A stretch of DNA of 64,000 bases from Typhlomys cinereus (lineage: Eukaryota > Chordata > Mammalia > Rodentia > Platacanthomyidae). The DNA is taken from positions 1,399,650-1,463,649 of the forward strand of contig JALPQD010000413.1 in the NCBI GenBank assembly GCA_023101885.1, in the 5' to 3' direction. Numbering within the stretch: position 1 is the first letter of the stretch; the number at the start of each line of letters is the position of its first letter. The notes below the pieces were generated by a model. That model had not been told where the DNA came from. It did no database searches and saw only the letters and a program-made list of their open reading frames with translations. A program made the translations under genes and the position numbers. Positions 22,903 through 33,780 of the stretch are shown one piece after another.

Positions 22903-24215
22903 GGGTGCCAACTTCCCACAGAGGGCAGGGCCCCTCCTGTCCATCTGTTTGTCCGTCCGCCGTCCTCCAGACTATCAGCCAAAGCCTGTTCCCCGGGGGC
23001 CCTGCCTCTGACAGCCAAGCGTCCCCCAGGGCGAGGTCCTGCCGCAGCAACATCTCTGGGCACCGGAAGCAGGTGGATGATGACCCGGAAGGATATGCGC
23101 CTGAAATGGCAACACCCCCTCAAACTCTGCTTGCTGGCTACAGCCTTCTGTCAAACTGGACACAGGAACAAAATGAATTCCGAGGCTCGCAGCCGCAGCT
23201 TCAGAGCAGCTTCTGGAAGCCTAATTTACTGAAACTTCAAGACCAAAGCAGAAAGGAGAGATGCCTGCCACCACCTCCGTCCGGTTCCCTCCCACGCGTG
23301 TGCACGGCTGTAGTGAACCTAACCGAGCCCCTGGCAGGCCCCTGAGCTGCTCTCACACATGACGAAGCACCCAGCCTCCTACCTGGGCACCGCCTGCCAC
23401 CAAGCAGCCTGGGGCTTGGTCAGATTGTAAATAAACCAGGTTTCAGGGCACAAGATGTCTGACCACTGGGGATGGAATCTGTTTCTGCATAGTCAGCTCC
23501 TTCTGAGATTGCAGCCGCATCCTGGAAGGTTCGGTACCAAACCGAAGCGGATCCATCCTCAGCAGCACTCTCTTGCGAGCGAGCCCAGAGGTCCCTGAGA
23601 CTATGTTCTACCTGTGACAAGGGCCTCCTGGGCCTGAGCCACCACCCACCTGATGCAGAGCCTGCCAAGGAAGGTCCCAAGGAGGCATTTGGAGTCAGCC
23701 AAGAGACCCCCGATGGCCAGGCGGTTCCCCCGAGTCTCTGTCTCCCAGCTCTAGCTTTCCCTGTGCATCTTACAGAGTCACTCTGAAAGTGCATTTGGCT
23801 CTGCTCTCAGGAGACGTGTTCTCAAGGTGGACGCGCTTGCGTGTGGTTTGAGCCTACGTGACCCAGCTGGATGGACTTCTGCCAAACCTGTGTAGGCATT
23901 TTATAAACTACATGTTCTAATTTTTACCGATGTTAATTATTTTGACAGATATTTCATATATTTTCATTGAAATGCACAGATCTGCTTGATCAATTCCCTT
24001 GCGTATGGGAATAACATTTGCCTTAAATTTTTCCAACCTCCTCTCTCCACGCTGTCCTCCCCTCTCTGACTGCAATGTGTTTACCTTGTCACCCGGGAGT
24101 GGCAAGCACCCAGCTGTTGTCTGTGGAATCCAACAACTCAGAAAAAAAAAAAAAATCAGTGAAGCAAATCCAATGTTAACCCTAAGTTAATTAAAAAAAA
24201 AAAAAAGTTAACATC
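22903..24215 (+). other. PCSK6: PCSK6 3' UTR, about 1.3 kb
   Basis: The 3' UTR follows the TAG. The first canonical AATAAA is at 23430-23435, which would give a short UTR of about 540 nt. The AT-rich stretch from about 23900 to 24045, which includes ATTTCATATATTTTCATTG, resembles the distal human PACE4 3' UTR as I remember it, so the longer form is likely real. Its expected end near 24190-24215 holds TTAATTAAA and a 14-nt A run rather than AATAAA. The exact cleavage site cannot be seen. Confidence 0.7.
23430..23435 (+). terminator. PCSK6: PCSK6 proximal poly(A) signal AATAAA
   Basis: A canonical AATAAA hexamer lies 528 nt after the stop codon, with TG-containing sequence downstream. It may give a short-UTR mRNA, while transcription also continues to the distal AT-rich end near 24200. 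Confidence 0.5.
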
Positions 24216-24432
24216 CAGTGCAAAGGAGCCTGTGTTTCTTTCCAAGACACTGAACAGTAAGCATGGATACCAACTAGGGAATGAAGTGAACACACTTCGA
24301 GGGTCTGGGATCTGGTGCTGTCCTTACGTAGAAGGCATCCTCAGAGCTTGAGCAAATGTCGACGTAACGGAAGAGGGACATCCCAGATTCCCGAATACAG
24401 GGCATCCCTTCAGCAAAGAGAACCTCTTTGTG

Positions 24433-24751
24433 GGCTGGAGAGGTGGCTCAGGGGTTAAGCCTCCGCCTTGCAGGCGGAAGGTCCTGAGTTCAGATCCCAG
24501 ATCCCATGCATAGACTCCAGGCGGAAGCGGGGGCGGCCTGCGTTTCTGGTCCTGGTAGGGCGGAGCCTGTGAATCCTGGGGCAGAAGGAGGTGGAAGCGT
24601 CCATGGTGGTTCGCGAATCATCCGTGGTTTTACAGACACACAGACACACAGACAGACAGACAGACAGACACACAGACACACACACACACACGCACACATA
24701 CACACGCACATGCGCACAGTTGAATAAATAATAATAATAATAAAAAAAAAA
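24433..24751 (+). repeat. Full-length young tRNA-derived SINE with perfect 14-bp target-site duplication
   Basis: Head GGCTGGAGAGGTGGCTCAGG contains the pol III A box, and GGTCCTGAGTTCAGATCCC the B box. Next come a GC-rich body (AGGCGGAAGCGGGGGCGGCC, GGTAGGGCGGAGCCTGTGAA), CA/GA-rich repeats and an (ATA)n/A tail. The duplication AGAACCTCTTTGTG flanks it at 24419-24432 and 24752-24765. By eye it is about 93% identical to the copy at 30958. Confidence 0.93.
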
Positions 24752-24765
24752 AGAACCTCTTTGTG

Positions 24766-24934
24766 CCACCAAAGTCCAGTGGGATAGAGGGCCTAGAAAT
24801 GCCCCAGCACAGGGTTGTGGACTGTGGGCTTCTTCCTACCGCTGCCACACGGTTTAACTAGATGTCTTCTGTGGTCTTCTGCACAGCTACTGAAATCCCT
24901 GCACTCATAGGGTATGTGTCTCTTGGAGACTTCT
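24766..24934. other. Intergenic sequence downstream of PCSK6
   Basis: No feature recognised between the SINE at 24433 and the decayed SINE from 24935. Confidence 0.4.
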
Positions 24935-25226
24935 TTTTCTTTTTTGGTGTGTGCAATGTGTTTGGATAGGTGTATGCATGTGTATGTGCTGGCACACGCG
25001 TGCACATGCCTGTGGAGATCAGGGGTCCACAGGTGTTTTTCTGCACTGCTCTTCACCGTATTTTTTAAGAGTGGCTATCTCACAGAACCAATGGGCAGGA
25101 CGGCTGGCCAGTGTGATCCAGAGATCAGGTAGAACTTCAGAGCATGTCCCGAAGCCTAACGTTTACACGAGGTCCTCGTGTTTGCATGGCTGATAGTCTA
25201 TCAACCGAGCCATCTCCACAGCCCTT
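24935..25226 (-). repeat. Rodent SINE (RSINE1/B4-like) fragment
   Basis: The plus strand reads GTGTGTGCAATGTG, a central 'GCCTGTGGAGATCAGGGGTC', then 'AACCGAGCCATCTCCACAGC', which is the reverse complement of a tRNA-like SINE head. The family name is tentative. Confidence 0.6.
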
Positions 25227-26079
25227 CTCTTGGGATTTTTTACCATGGCTTCTCTGTGAGATCAAAAGCTTGGACTTGTAGACCCCTCAGGTGCATAAAC
25301 TACAGCTGGCTTAGGAAAGAGCAAGTGGGTGGGTAAGGGTTCCATTTCAGGAATCCAGGATTCAGAATTTCAGAAAAGAGTGTGCCAGCGCTCGGGATCT
25401 TTGTGACTAGCCCTAAATGTCACCTGAACCCTGTTTTCACTGAATCAGATGAAAAGACCACCACCATGTCCTGAGGGAAGATGGAAGGATTTCAGCCCCT
25501 TAGCAACCCCCCCGCCCCCCAGGACAGGACTGTATTGGATCTGCTGCATTGGTTCAAGCACATGGCATTGGCCGCCATGGGGGGCTTGTGAAGCAGAGCA
25601 CGGTGCCAGGACTGTGAGCCAGAGGAACCGAGCAGGTGCCGCTCTGAGGAAGGAACGAGCCACGGGCCGCCCAGGCACAGACTGAGCAAGCAGGGGTGTC
25701 AGTGTGAAACAGACCGAGTGGGTGTGTCTGGGATGCTGTAGTCAAGGTTGTAAGGGTCGCGCCTCCCTGGTGAGTCCCTTCCTCCTCGCCACTGAATTAA
25801 AACCAGCAAGCAGCCTGTCAGCCTGTAGAAAAGACCTGGAGAAATACCAGTCCTTCTTCCATGGAAAATATAGTCACCAATGTATGGAGCTGAGTCAGAA
25901 ATGAACTTCCTTGATGAGCACAGTGGCATCTAGGAGGGAGAGGAAAGCAGATCATGAACTCGAAGCTCGACCGGATGACAAGGTGAAACCTTGTAAGAGA
26001 GGAGAGAGAGAGAGAGAGACAGGGACAAAGAGACAGAAAGAGAGAGAGAGACAGGGAAAGGAACAAAGGAGGGGAATAG
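25227..26079. other. Intergenic sequence
   Basis: No gene seen. A purine-rich GAGA/GACA block lies at 26000-26075. The open frames at 25445-25690 overlap on both strands and look random. Confidence 0.45.
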
Positions 26080-26275
26080 CTGGTAGAGTGCTTGCCTGTC
26101 ACGCATGAAGGCCCAGGTTCACCCCCAGCACTGCATGAACCATGTGTGGCGATGCATGCCTGGAATCCCAGCACTCGGGAAGTGAAGGCAGGAGGAGTAG
26201 ACGCTCAAGGTCCTCCTCAGCTACTAGCACTTCCAGGTCTGCCTGGCTTACATGACACCAAAAAGCATGCATTAA
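26080..26275 (+). repeat. ID/B1 composite (B4-like) SINE
   Basis: An ID-like head (GGTAGAGTGCTTGCCTGTCA, CCCAGGTTCACCCCCAGCAC) is followed directly by B1-like sequence (TGGCGATGCATGCCTGGAAT, CCCAGCACTCGGGAAGTGAA). This arrangement is typical of rodent B4-type composites. Confidence 0.7.
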
Positions 26276-26284
26276 CTAATGAGT

Positions 26285-26286
26285 TA

Positions 26287-26336
<50 letters not shown>

Positions 26337-26565
26337 CGCGCGTGGGCGCGCCAGAGGGTCCTGAGTATGTGTGCCTGTAGAGGTCTCAGGATGACATCAG
26401 GAATCATCCTGCATTATTCTACCTTCTTAGTGCTTTGCTCTGGGGCTTCCCAGGCCCCACCTTCCAGGGCCAGAACTGCAGGCAGCCATCGTTTTTTACA
26501 TAAAATTGGAAATCCAAACTCAGGTCTTTCTGCTTCCTGAACAGAATCTCCAGCCCCCAAATAAT
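26285..26565 (-). repeat. Older tRNA-derived SINE with (TG)n/(CA)n tail
   Basis: A (TG)n run at 26287-26332 is followed by body landmarks GGAATCATCCTGCATTATTC, TGCTTTGCTCTGGGGCTTCC and a decayed head. Same family and orientation as the copy at 11068. Confidence 0.8.
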
Positions 26566-26834
26566 GCATTTTTTAAAAAACTCAGTGATAGGGCACTTAT
26601 TTAGGATGTATGGAGCCCTGGGTTTAATGTCCAGCGCACAAAGAGGTGGGGGGGGGTGAGGAGAGCTCCTGTGTAGCTTTGCATATCCCACAGACCATTA
26701 ACTAACTAAGGAAGCCAACCAGAAACTTGGGCACCTACCCACAAACATCACAGTGGCTGCGCTGCCCCATCCAGGGGCTAGACTGTAGGTGGAACTGAGA
26801 AGCTAAATGCCACCTTTTTGAAAAGGACTGGTTA

Positions 26835-27104
26835 GGGGCTGGAAAGATGGCTCACAGAGACTCTGCTATGGTCCTGAGTTCAGATCCCAGGTCCCACCTA
26901 AAAAAAACACCAGGTAGAAACGCTAGCGGCCTGCACTTCCGGCCCCGGTGGGTGGAGCCTGGGAAATCCCAGAGCGAAGCAAAAGGTGGTAGAAGCAATC
27001 AGGATGATACCTGAAGTCACCCTTGGTCCCCACATTGCCCTCTGACATATACGTGCGTACACACACACACACACACACACACCACGCAAATTAAAAAAAA
27101 AAAA
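26835..27104 (+). repeat. Older tRNA-derived SINE with (CA)n tail
   Basis: GGGGCTGGAAAGATGGCTCA head, CCTGAGTTCAGATCCC B-box region, GGTGGGTGGAGCCTGGGAAA and TGATACCTGAAGTCACCCTT body, then a (CA)n tail (27060-27082) and A run. It is the older subfamily of the SINE seen at 24433. Confidence 0.85.
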
Positions 27105-27289
27105 AAGGACTGGTTGCAGTTAGAAGCGCAGCTCATCCTGCATCATGAGGCCCGGGTTCTTTCCATCACTAGCACCAGCACCACAGAATCAGGAAGGACT
27201 CTCACACATGCCGACTCTCATGGGAGGATTATCTCAGCACTGTTAGGCAGATGTTCATAGATTGTGTTTTAAGTAACTGGCTCATGGAT

Positions 27290-27385
27290 CAATGCCTCCA
27301 AGTATCATTTCACAGACAAGGACACAGGGACAGAGGGGAAGTGACTTTCCTCTGCTACACGCTGGCAGTCGCCCCATCCCTCTGC
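27290..27385 (+). repeat. MIR-like fragment
   Basis: 'CACAGACAAGGACACAGGGA' followed by 'GAAGTGACTTTCC' follows the MIR 3' half. Low-confidence ancient copy. Confidence 0.4.
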
Positions 27386-27924
27386 AGCAAGAGGAGGGTG
27401 TCATCCTGCAGACACAGTGGACAAACATAATCACACTGCATGTGTCAATACAAAAACACAACTCTCACCTCAAAGAGGGAGATGGTTTATCCTAGAACCA
27501 GATAAGTGACCATGCCCCCAGGAACACAGGTTCAGTTTTTCCCATATTTCATGTCCTGATTAATAGTTTCATTAAGTTTTATAAATACAGAAGAAAATCA
27601 TAAATTGTGATACTTTTCAAATACACCGGTGGAAAGCAGGGAGATTTGTTACAGCCTTAAACATTACCTGAGGGCATACTTGGAACTTACAGTATGGTTG
27701 TACATTTTTAAGAATTCATCTATTATTCACAAGAATGTTAGATCACATACAGAGGTAGGCCATAAATGGCTGTTAAAAGGGGTTAAAGATGGTCCAAGAT
27801 GATTCGGCTCTGGACTTGTAACATTCCTACCTCTCCTCTCCACATTATTGAGGCTCTAATCAGCCAAGCAGCCTTGCGGGTGGGACTCTTCCCAGGAACT
27901 CGCTCAGCTGTAAATTCCCTCTAC
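27386..27924. other. Intergenic AT-rich sequence
   Basis: No gene or clear repeat seen. Confidence 0.4.
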
Positions 27925-28300
27925 TGGGGCCATGAGATGGTTTAGTGAGTAACGCACCTGCTTGCAAATCTAGCTGCTGGAGTTTGATCCCCACATGATG
28001 GAAGGACCGTTGTCCTCTGACCTCTACCCATTCTCTCTCTCTCTCTGTCTCTCCCCCCCCCCCGTCTCTCTCATAAATAAATATTTTTAAAATGATTACC
28101 AGGGATGGAGAAATGACTTGTAAGCAGAAGGACCTAAATTCAGATCTTAGTTCCCACGTACAAAACGCCAAGTAGAAACGGCAGCAGCCTGAACTTTCAG
28201 CTCTGGTGGGTGGAGTCTGGGAAATCCCAGAGCAAAGCAAAAAGGAGATAGCTTCGCAAAGTCACCTTTAGGCCTCCATAGGCACACACAGTGTCCTCTG

Positions 28301-28333
<33 letters not shown>

Positions 28334-28345
28334 TTACCTTTATTT
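27925..28345 (+). repeat. Two adjacent tRNA-derived SINEs
   Basis: The first (27925-28090) has 'GAGATGGTTTAGTGAGTAAC' and a (CT)n tail. The second (about 28102-28340) has 'CTAAATTCAGATCTTAG', 'CTGGTGGGTGGAGTCTGGGA' and a (CA)n tail at 28301-28331. Both run in plus orientation. Confidence 0.75.
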
Positions 28346-29027
28346 CCAAGAAGTGACAATGTTTGATTTTTCTTCTCACATTCTTCAGCACTTCACAGTG
28401 CATATATTTATTCCTCCCAGGCTGCTGCTGGATTTATATCCTGTAACACTTCTGAAGATGAAGAGAGCTGCAGCTTTTTATAAAAGGCACATCTGTTCAT
28501 GTAATGGGCAGGCGAGTGGACAGAGCTCTAAGAATGAAAGGGTAATGTGGCCTAAAGTGCCCAGGCATGTCAGGAGTTTCCCTGAACTGGGGAGAGCACC
28601 ATCTGTGCATTTGCATTACTGGTATGGGATCAGAGAAGATCTTGACTGAAAATATTCTGGGCCCTAATAGGCCCTAATGAGTAGCTCAGGGGGTAAAAGT
28701 TTAGAAAAGATGGAAAACAAGGGAGGCGAAGCACAAGACATTTAACAAAAACTAGAGGGCAATATGAAGCAATGCAAGCATGGCGGTTCCCTGCCGGCAT
28801 GCGGTTCTGTCTTTCCAGCCAGCTGCTAGGGGGGGAGAAGTTCAGCGTCCTGACCTTGGCCTTCACTGCTGCTTTCCTCCTATGAACCAGACTCTTCTCC
28901 GTTGCCTCACATGCACATTCCTTGGGTCTCAGCTTCACTTCCACTATCCAAAACTCCCCATCTCCCCTACCTCATTGACCAGCCACACTGGGAGTAGAGA
29001 TCATCTCTTCGAAAGTGCCGGGAAACA
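28346..29027. other. Intergenic sequence
   Basis: No gene seen. The 231-codon frame starting at 28780 runs into CA and CT repeats and is not credible as a protein. Confidence 0.45.
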
Positions 29028-29218
29028 GGGCTGGAGAGATGGTTCAGGGGTTAAGACTTTGCCTCACAAGCAGAAGGACCTGAATTTGGATCCCAGGCCC
29101 CACGTAAAAACACCAAGTGGAAATGACAGTTTCAGCGAAAAGGAGGGAGAATCAATCCAAGATGATTCTCGAAGTCACCCTTGGTCCTCCACAGGGACAG
29201 TACACACACACACACACA

Positions 29219-29263
<45 letters not shown>

Positions 29264-29275
29264 ACACACACCAGA
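29028..29275 (+). repeat. tRNA-derived SINE with long (CA)n tail
   Basis: Head GGGCTGGAGAGATGGTTCAG, body TGATTCTCGAAGTCACCCTT, tail (CA)n at 29202-29272. A separate (CT)n run follows at 29366-29401. Confidence 0.85.
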
Positions 29276-29363
29276 AGCAGAAACAGGTGGTTCCATCCTG
29301 TGGAGTGGGATTCCAAATGACTATAAAGACCGAAAAAAAGATTAAGACAGCTGAACACCAGCA

Positions 29364-29404
<41 letters not shown>

Positions 29405-29848
29405 TCCTGACTCCATCTCACACCCTGTCTCCACACCTTCCCTTTCCCCTGTCACGATGGATGGTGTCATCTTAAAATGTAGTAGAGAAATGAACAGATT
29501 AATGTTCCTGACTTCATCCAGATTACATATCTAGAGGAAAAGCTACAACACAAGCAAATACATAACATGCTAGGTGTCAATACAGTTCTATGTATTGGAA
29601 TCCAAATGTGAAGAAGAAATGAAGACCAACCTCCAACCACTTGCTCCTGCAGCCATGATGTCTACCTCAGTGCATGAAACTAAACGACCATGGATGGAGC
29701 CTTCTGAAACCATGAGCCAAAATAAGTAATTCTTCCCTGTAAGTTGTTTCAGTCAGACATTTGGTCACAGAAACACAAAAATGATGAATATTTTAACAAT
29801 GCTAATAAATGACAACCCTGTTGGATGAACTCTACTTAAAAAGAAAAT
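29276..29848. other. Intergenic sequence with (CT)n run
   Basis: Apart from the (CT)n microsatellite at 29366-29401 nothing is recognised. 29640-29800 includes 'AAACCATGAGCCAAAATAAG', an end-type motif also found in the unclassified repeat at 31277. Confidence 0.4.
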
Positions 29849-29850
29849 AA

Positions 29851-29974
29851 AAGAAGGAAGGAAGGAGGGAGGGAGGAAGGAAGGAGAGAGGGAAGGAAGG
29901 AAGGAGGGAGGGAGGGAAGGAAGGAAGGAAGGAAGGAAGGAGAAAGGAGAGAGAGAAAGGAAGGAAGGAAGGAA

Positions 29975-30044
<70 letters not shown>

Positions 30045-30048
30045 AAAA
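29851..30048. repeat. Polypurine (GGAA)n/(GAAA)n tract, about 200 bp
   Basis: GGAA, GGGA and GAAA units run without interruption. The last ~70 bp are nearly pure (GAAA)n. The complementary strand gives spurious Phe/Leu/Ser-rich open frames. Confidence 0.97.
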
Positions 30049-30957
30049 GTTCGCAAAGCAGAAAATTTCTTGTTGCCCAAACAGTAGTTCTTTACTGGGT
30101 CTGGAGTTTATTCCTCCCGGGAGCTTCAGTGACATCTGCAGGCATTTTCAGCTAGACAAATGTACCCCACTGGGCAGACAGAAGCCAGGAATCCTGCTAC
30201 ACATTTTACAGTTCATAGGAAAGGTTACCAATGAAGAATTATGCAGTACAAATGTCAGTAGCTAAGGTGAAGAAAGCCTGACCACAAGAAATGAATCCAA
30301 ATAGAGAATTATGTGCAACTTCATAAAACAAATAAACAAATTTGCAAACAAATAAAAACACCTGAAGTTGATTTCTGCCCCTTTTTACTCTGCAGTAAGG
30401 GAAATACACGCACCGTTCTCCTTCTTCCTTCTTAAAATAGAGAAATAACTCTTTTTTTTTTTTTAAATCCAACTTAAGGGCCAAGTAAATAGGCTTTCTG
30501 GCTCAAGGACTCCATCTGGTGGTTCACTCTGGTAATAAAGGAAGTTTGGACCCTTTGGTAACATTTACTTTGAAACAATTACAGGATGAAATCATAGAAA
30601 AATTGTATGACAACAAAACATTTCTTGAAGGATCTGATAGTCGTTTTCTGAAATAATACCCATAACTCCATCAAACATGTTAATGCATATTCTTTATAAG
30701 AAGGACATTCTTGGCATTTCCAAGGTAGAGGGCAGGAGAATCCGAAATTCAAAACCAATCTTAGATACATAGAGGTCAAGGCCACTTGTACTATGTGAGC
30801 ATGTGTCTCAAAGGAAAGCGAAAAGAGGCATTCCCCCATACATACTACCAGAATCAGAAAGCGAGTATTGATTCTCTACCACCTAACCCTGCAACTGCAT
30901 TGCTCTCCTTCACATTGTCTCAAAATGAAAAGCACCAGTTTAGAAAATCACACTTTG
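30049..30957. other. Intergenic sequence, AT-rich
   Basis: No gene or clear repeat recognised. Confidence 0.4.
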
Positions 30958-31260
30958 GGGCTGGAGAGGTGGCTCAGGGGTTAAGCCTCTGCCTTGCAGG
31001 CGGAAGGTCCTGAGTTCGGATCCCAGATCCCACGTATAGACGCCAGGCGGAAGCGGGGGCGGCCTGCACTTCTGGTCCTGGTAGGGCGGAGCCTGTGAAT
31101 CCTGGGGCACAAGGAGGTGGAGGCGGCCATGGTGGTTCGCGAATTCGTCCGTGGTTCTACACATACACAGACACACGCACACACAGATACGCGCGCACAT
31201 ACACACACATATGCACACAGTTGAATAAATGATAATAATAATAAAAAATTTAAAAAAAAA
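30958..31260 (+). repeat. Full-length young SINE with perfect 16-bp target-site duplication
   Basis: Same structure as the copy at 24433: A box in GGTGGCTCAGGGG, B box in GAGTTCGGATCCC, GC-rich body, CA-rich tail, then (ATA)n and A run. AGAAAATCACACTTTG flanks it at 30942-30957 and 31261-31276 with no mismatch, so insertion was evolutionarily recent. Confidence 0.95.
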
Positions 31261-31276
31261 AGAAAATCACACTTTG

Positions 31277-32340
31277 TAATGGTTTAAATGTGAATTGTCC
31301 CCCAATGGCTCATCCATTTGAATACTTGGTACTCAGCTGGTGATACTCTCAAACTGTGAGCTAAAATAAGCCCTTCCTCCTTTTAAAAGTTGCTTATGTT
31401 AAGAAAAACAACCAATACAATTGCCAGTCTTCAAGAAAGGTTACATTTAGAAATGCAGAGGAATGCCAAGTATGAGCAAGGAGGTTATGCTGGTACAACT
31501 ACTTTGGAAAAGTATTAATATCTACTTTTAAATGAACATAAATAAATGTAGCAATTCCACCTCTGGGCAGACTTGTAGGAGACTGTCTTAACTGCGTGAC
31601 TAATGTGGGAAGATGAAGCCTACAGTGGGTAGACTATGCCCTCGGCTGGTGGATAAGATGGAGAGAGTTCAGGGACATTTGTGGAAGAGGGGGCGATAAG
31701 ATTGTAAGAGCAAAAGGATGGGAGGAGCAATGATTTGCAAGATTCTCCACACTAGTTAGGGCCGAAGTAATCATAATAGGACTTTGCATGCCCTGCACAA
31801 TGTCCAACACACTATTGACCTCACAAAGTCTAGCATCAGCTAAAGGCACCAAGATCCTTGGAGGCAACGGATTGACAGCCATAGTAGTGTTCCTATGCTT
31901 AAGGGGAACACGAGAAAGGGTTCAGGGAAATGCCACTATGTCCTTCTACGTCATCGGAGAGGAGGACCAAGAGGAGAGTTAGGCATACACAATAAAGGAC
32001 TCTCTGGGAATTGGGGGGAGGCACTGGGGGATGGGGAGGGAGGGAGGAGCAGTAGGGGACTCGGGGGGAGGAGGAGGGAGGGAGGGAACTGGTCTACCTA
32101 TTAAGTTTGTATGAGCGGAAATAATAAAAAATGTATTAAAAAAAAGATGGAGAGAGTTGGTTAGCAGTTTTGGCAAAGCTGGCAACAAGAACATATGTAT
32201 TGGTTGATGCCCTCTGCTCTCGCTATGGCTTGCTGTGGCCAGTTCTCTCAGCTCCTGATCCTGGTGTAACCCTCCTGCCATGATAAACCAAAACGAGGAT
32301 CGTGCACACAAATAAATCCCTTGCTCCCCTAAATAGTTTG
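31277..32340 (+). repeat. Unclassified rodent repeat, split by a LINE-like insertion
   Basis: Left part 31277-31669 and right part 32159-32340 read together as one older repeat ending 'GATAAACCAAAACGAGGATC' and 'CACAAATAAATCCCTTGCTC'. Related sequence with 'AATAAACCTCTTGTTTCC' is at 62104-62524. It resembles non-autonomous rodent elements (URR1-like), but the name is a guess. Confidence 0.5.
31670..32143 (+). mobile_element. 5'-truncated LINE-like insertion with 15-bp target-site duplication
   Basis: AAGATGGAGAGAGTT occurs perfectly at 31655-31669 and 32144-32158 and flanks a 474-bp element. The element ends with a G-rich polypurine tract (about 32013-32087), AATAATAAAAAATG and an A run, the layout of a LINE-1 3' UTR. 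No ORF2 coding is kept. It is about 88-90% identical by eye to the reverse complement of 45569-46547. Confidence 0.85.
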
Positions 32341-32344
32341 GATC

Positions 32345-33335
32345 AGGTGCTTATTATGACAATAAAGTATTGAATTAGGACACTAGGTATGTTAACATAT
32401 ATGTTGTTTTAAAGCTATGTCTTACAATGCTATCAGTAAACTGTAATAACTCTAAAATAGAAATTATCTAAATGCTCATCAGAGTTGATAAATTGTAGAC
32501 ACATACAATGAAACTATATAACAAGGAAAATAAATGAAGGAAATCTATACCCAATATTAAGCCAAAGTTGCCTAAATACAAGTTTCTTTGCATAACTGCA
32601 AACTAAGCAAAACCAATCTAGGTAAGATGACTCCCTTGGGGCAAGAATTGTAACTAGAATAGGACAAGAGAGGTTTTTCTAGATTGTGTCAATATCTAGT
32701 TCTTTTCTTTTCTTTTTTAAGAAGAAGCATCACTATGTAGTATAAGATTGTCTCCAACACTTGGTTGGACCTCTTCTAGCCCCTTGAAACAAAACAGACA
32801 TTTACCATCACAATTGGTTGCCCTTCAGAACTTGATGTAAGACACCACTGCTACAGACACCACACATGATGATCATGGGACATGATCAAGCTGGAATGGA
32901 GAAGGAAGCTTCTTCCATGCTGGCTAGCCTCAGAGAGCCAGAAGGTATGATGAAGGTGCTGGGGAAAAGTAATGACTAATGTCTCTGCCCAGCTATTAAT
33001 ACTTCAAGCTACAGTAACAACTCTCTATCAAGTTGTACCAGCAATACAAAAGTGACTTGTAAGTTATGGGGGCAACCAATTGCTTTTTTGATTGGCATTG
33101 GGTCACATTTCATAGCAGGAAACATATGCCTGGTACAGAAACCAAGCCCTGGTAGGGAGATCCTAAGCACTAAGTGGGAACAAACGCTTAGTGTTAACTA
33201 TAAATAGAAGATAATAAGCTACCATCTAAACACTTATCATTATACCCATAGATCAGAGAAACACTCAGTCCTCAACAAAAAGTATCCCTATGCAATGTGT
33301 AAGGCAGAGAGCCACAACTAGTTGATGTACAAAGT
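32345..33335. other. Intergenic AT-rich sequence
   Basis: No gene or repeat family that I can name. Confidence 0.4.
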
Positions 33336-33339
33336 GAAA

Positions 33340-33780
33340 GCAACTGTGGATGTCTTAGTCCTAATCAGGACATCTGAACTACCCATTGTACCTCAGAGTA
33401 CATCTAAACTACCCACTGCTTCTCAGAGATACTACTCAAAGTCAAGCAACTTAATGGGAGAAAGGGGGATATTTATTCAGCTTATGGTTCTAGAGGAGAG
33501 ATACAGTCTTTCATGGTGAAAAAGGCATGACTGGCCAGCGGAAGCTAGAGATGCTCGATGTCAGACCTTCACGGAGACTGAGAGCTGCAAAACTGTCAAC
33601 TGCAGGAACAGCTTTCTCCTGGAAGTAGGGTGAAGCTAATCCATCTCAACCCCCTCCCCTCGTGACTGTCTTCCTCCAGCGAGGCTCAACCTCTTAAAGG
33701 CTCAATCTCCCCAAACAACTAAAGCACATGAGCCTATGGGGGACAATTCACATTTCAAACCATGATATCACCATCTCATA
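33340..33780 (+). repeat. Unclassified rodent interspersed repeat
   Basis: 'ATATTTATTCAGCTTATGGT', 'AGCACATGAGCCTATGGGGG' and 'ACAATTCACATTTCAAACCA' match landmarks of a common rodent repeat, also visible at 48450-48590 and 49036-49260. Family not assigned. Confidence 0.5.

Noticed and set aside
28780..29475. 231-codon plus-strand open frame
   Set aside because: Its second half is translated (CA)n and (CT)n repeat and SINE sequence; there is no protein-like first half.
29832..30135. Minus-strand Phe/Leu/Ser-rich frames
   Set aside because: Direct translation of the (GAAA)n/(GGAA)n tract.
24433..31260. tRNA genes suggested by A-box and B-box motifs
   Set aside because: The motifs belong to SINE heads; no cloverleaf with paired acceptor stem is present and the element continues with SINE body and tail.
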